A stretch of DNA of 64,000 bases from Cercis canadensis (lineage: Eukaryota; Streptophyta; Magnoliopsida; Fabales; Fabaceae). The notes beneath the pieces were generated by a model. The model was not told the origin of the DNA. It did no database searches and saw only the letters and a list, made by a program, of their open reading frames with translations. Position 1 is the stretch's first letter. Every line of letters begins with the position of its first letter. Where the stretch lies: positions 37,222-101,221 of the forward strand of contig QAOA01002098.1 of assembly GCA_003255065.1 (NCBI GenBank), written 5' to 3'. This document shows positions 62,520 through 64,000 of this stretch, piece by piece. The translations under genes were made by a program, and so were the position numbers.

Positions 62520-63649
62520 AACTTGCTAGAGCAATTTCGAAGAGCCTGTATTGAAAGATATTCCTTGATCTATTAATCCAATTTGTATCATGTTATCTCA
62601 ATAATAAATAAAGACAAAGTTGAAAGAATACTCAACACTGATGAAGAGTCCATTCCTACAGTAGAAACACCAAGTAAGCATTCAAGAACTGATGTTATGG
62701 TTAGATCACCCATAGTGTGTGTGTGCGTGAGAGATATTGTTCTCTAATGCTAGATGCAATAGAATATGTAACCTCAATGGGGCAGTTACACTACATGTAG
62801 GTAGAGAGCAAGGACCTTTAATTGTGTTCACTATGCATGTTAACCTACCCATTATGGTTAGTCCATACACAAGGCCTACACCTCACATGGTCCATGTAGA
62901 ATTTAATTACCCTACAAAGCTCAATCACAAAATTGATCACAATGAGCTATAATATGCTCTAATAATTGTAGACACCGTATTTTGTCTGTGTGTTACATAT
63001 TTTCAGCCAAAAAAAATTATTTTTAACTACTTTTGTTTAAAATTCAAAATTTATATTTTCAAATGGAAAATCTGATTTTGAGGTAAGGTCTCTTTTAGCT
63101 TTTGGATCAATGTTTTGGTCTTTGCGCATTGTCTCACTTTATTTTAACTCAAGTTAGGAGGCTCTTTGGCCCATTTTCTTTAAATTTGAGTTTGAGGCCT
63201 CTTGGCCCATTTGATTTTATTTAAATACTTTGTTTGAACAAAAAGATTATAATTTTCTAGGTTTTTAGTGATATTAGGACAAAACTCATGTTTTGGGCTT
63301 GACCCGTTTTGCTAAAACCCTAGTTTGGGAGCCTTTGAGCCCACTCAATTTTTGTTTACCAAATGTTTGTTCCAAATAAATGAAAAATGATTGTTGGACT
63401 ATTTAATATGTTTGAGATTTTATTTAGGTCTAATTGGGCTGGCTTAAGTTTAAGGTTGAGCCATTTGGGCTCACTTTGACCTAATTTGGCCTAATTAGCT
63501 GATTAGGGTTTTATGGCTTTTATTTTTAATAAAAAATAAAATAACATTGTAGGAATTCTTGAGGTGATTTTTGGCCAAGCTAAGGGAGAATGTTTTCATT
63601 AGGGTTTTGGTAAAATATCAAGAGAAGGGATGTAGCAATTACTTAAGCA
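62520..63649. other. intergenic, no gene seen
   Basis: A (tg)n microsatellite lies near 62716, and 'ggcccatttg/ggctcacttt'-rich DNA at 63100-63480, typical of old LTR-element flanks. No gene assigned. Confidence 0.4.
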
Positions 63650-63724
63650 CCTGTCCTTAGAATGCCTGTCTTCACCAATCCTTTTGTGTTGGAAACGGAT
63701 GCTTCCGGTGAAGGTTGTTGTGTA
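63650..63724 (+). mobile_element. Ty3/Gypsy reverse transcriptase-RNase H scrap
   Basis: About 25 codons read PVLRMPVFTNPFVLETDASG and EGCCV. This is the linker and start of the RNase H domain in Ty3/Gypsy pol (typical PVLALPDFxKPFxLETDAS). The rest of the element is absent. A small fossil fragment. Confidence 0.75.
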
Positions 63725-64000
63725 AAATCCTAACGCAAGTGCACGTTGTCGTTTCCAAGTAATAAGAAGAGATAGAGTTATCATTCCTACAAGGACTAAT
63801 GTATTAACTACCAAAATTTGGTCAATCTTAATTTTATCTAATCAATAAGTATGGAGAAATTTTCAAGAAAGAACTTTAAATAGACTGAAAAGAAGCTAAA
63901 CCAGTAAAATGACAAATTTATCAAGAGAGAAAAACCTAGGGTTTCGATTTCACCATAATTACTCCCAGTTTTCATTCCTTATTCCATTAAAATCAATTTA
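63725..64000. other. repeat-like DNA to the window end
   Basis: The phrase 'gcaagtgcacgttgtcgttt' and the following 'aagagatagagttatcattc' resemble sequence often found at plant retroelement ends. No boundary was defined. Confidence 0.3.

Overview
The window is nuclear DNA of a flowering plant. It is AT-rich and mostly intergenic, with GT-AG introns, Ty1/Copia and Ty3/Gypsy remains, LINE and SINE remnants, and receptor-like kinases of the LRK10L (rust resistance kinase Lr10-like) family. The mix suggests a woody eudicot, but nothing here fixes the species. The assembly has two N runs (14396-14411 and 38515-38565) and several single Ns, at least two of which look like unmerged contig ends.

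Layout. (1) 1-3870: the kinase exon of an LRK10L gene with one in-frame stop, then a LINE 3' fragment, two exons of a non-phosphorylating NADP-GAPDH (GAPN) gene and an LTR-like piece. The whole block recurs at 39157-43100, where the kinase is intact. (2) 3.86-25.6 kb: no intact gene. It holds units of an AT-rich repeat of about 1.5 kb in two clusters, three orphan copies of the last ~36 codons of the LRK10L gene, duplicated MITE-like elements, a long inverted repeat, a SIRE-like LTR fragment and one exon of ribosomal protein S18. (3) 26-32.7 kb: a second family of locally duplicated DNA (R units), in which SINE insertions can be dated against copies that lack them. (4) 33.0-40.3 kb: the core of the window, two LRK10L genes arranged head to head. 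The minus-strand gene has a clean three-exon model of 606 aa. The plus-strand gene has an extracellular exon, a duplicated pair of 30-nt mini-exons and an intact kinase exon. (5) 43.6-45.7 kb: a small minus-strand gene or fragment I could not name. (6) 47.0-47.5 kb: an intact intronless ATL-type RING-H2 E3 ligase gene. (7) 48.4-58.2 kb: a fossil Copia element with a younger Copia element nested inside it. (8) 58.5-62.1 kb: a tandem array of about 670-bp monomers, each with a tRNA-promoter-like module, one carrying a solo LTR. (9) 62.2-64 kb: a LINE RNase H fragment and a Gypsy scrap.

How it fits together. The LRK10L genes encode a signal peptide, a cysteine-rich GUB_WAK-type ectodomain, one membrane span and a non-RD kinase, so they are likely cell-surface sensors. 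The locus looks like a small receptor-kinase cluster that has expanded and decayed by local duplication. Intact genes, a stop-bearing copy and bare 3' tails lie together, and the flanking 1.5-kb units probably served as the substrate for unequal exchange. I see no clear new defence or mobile system. The most original signals are the duplicated, phase-compatible mini-exon and the 670-bp array with pol III-like boxes.
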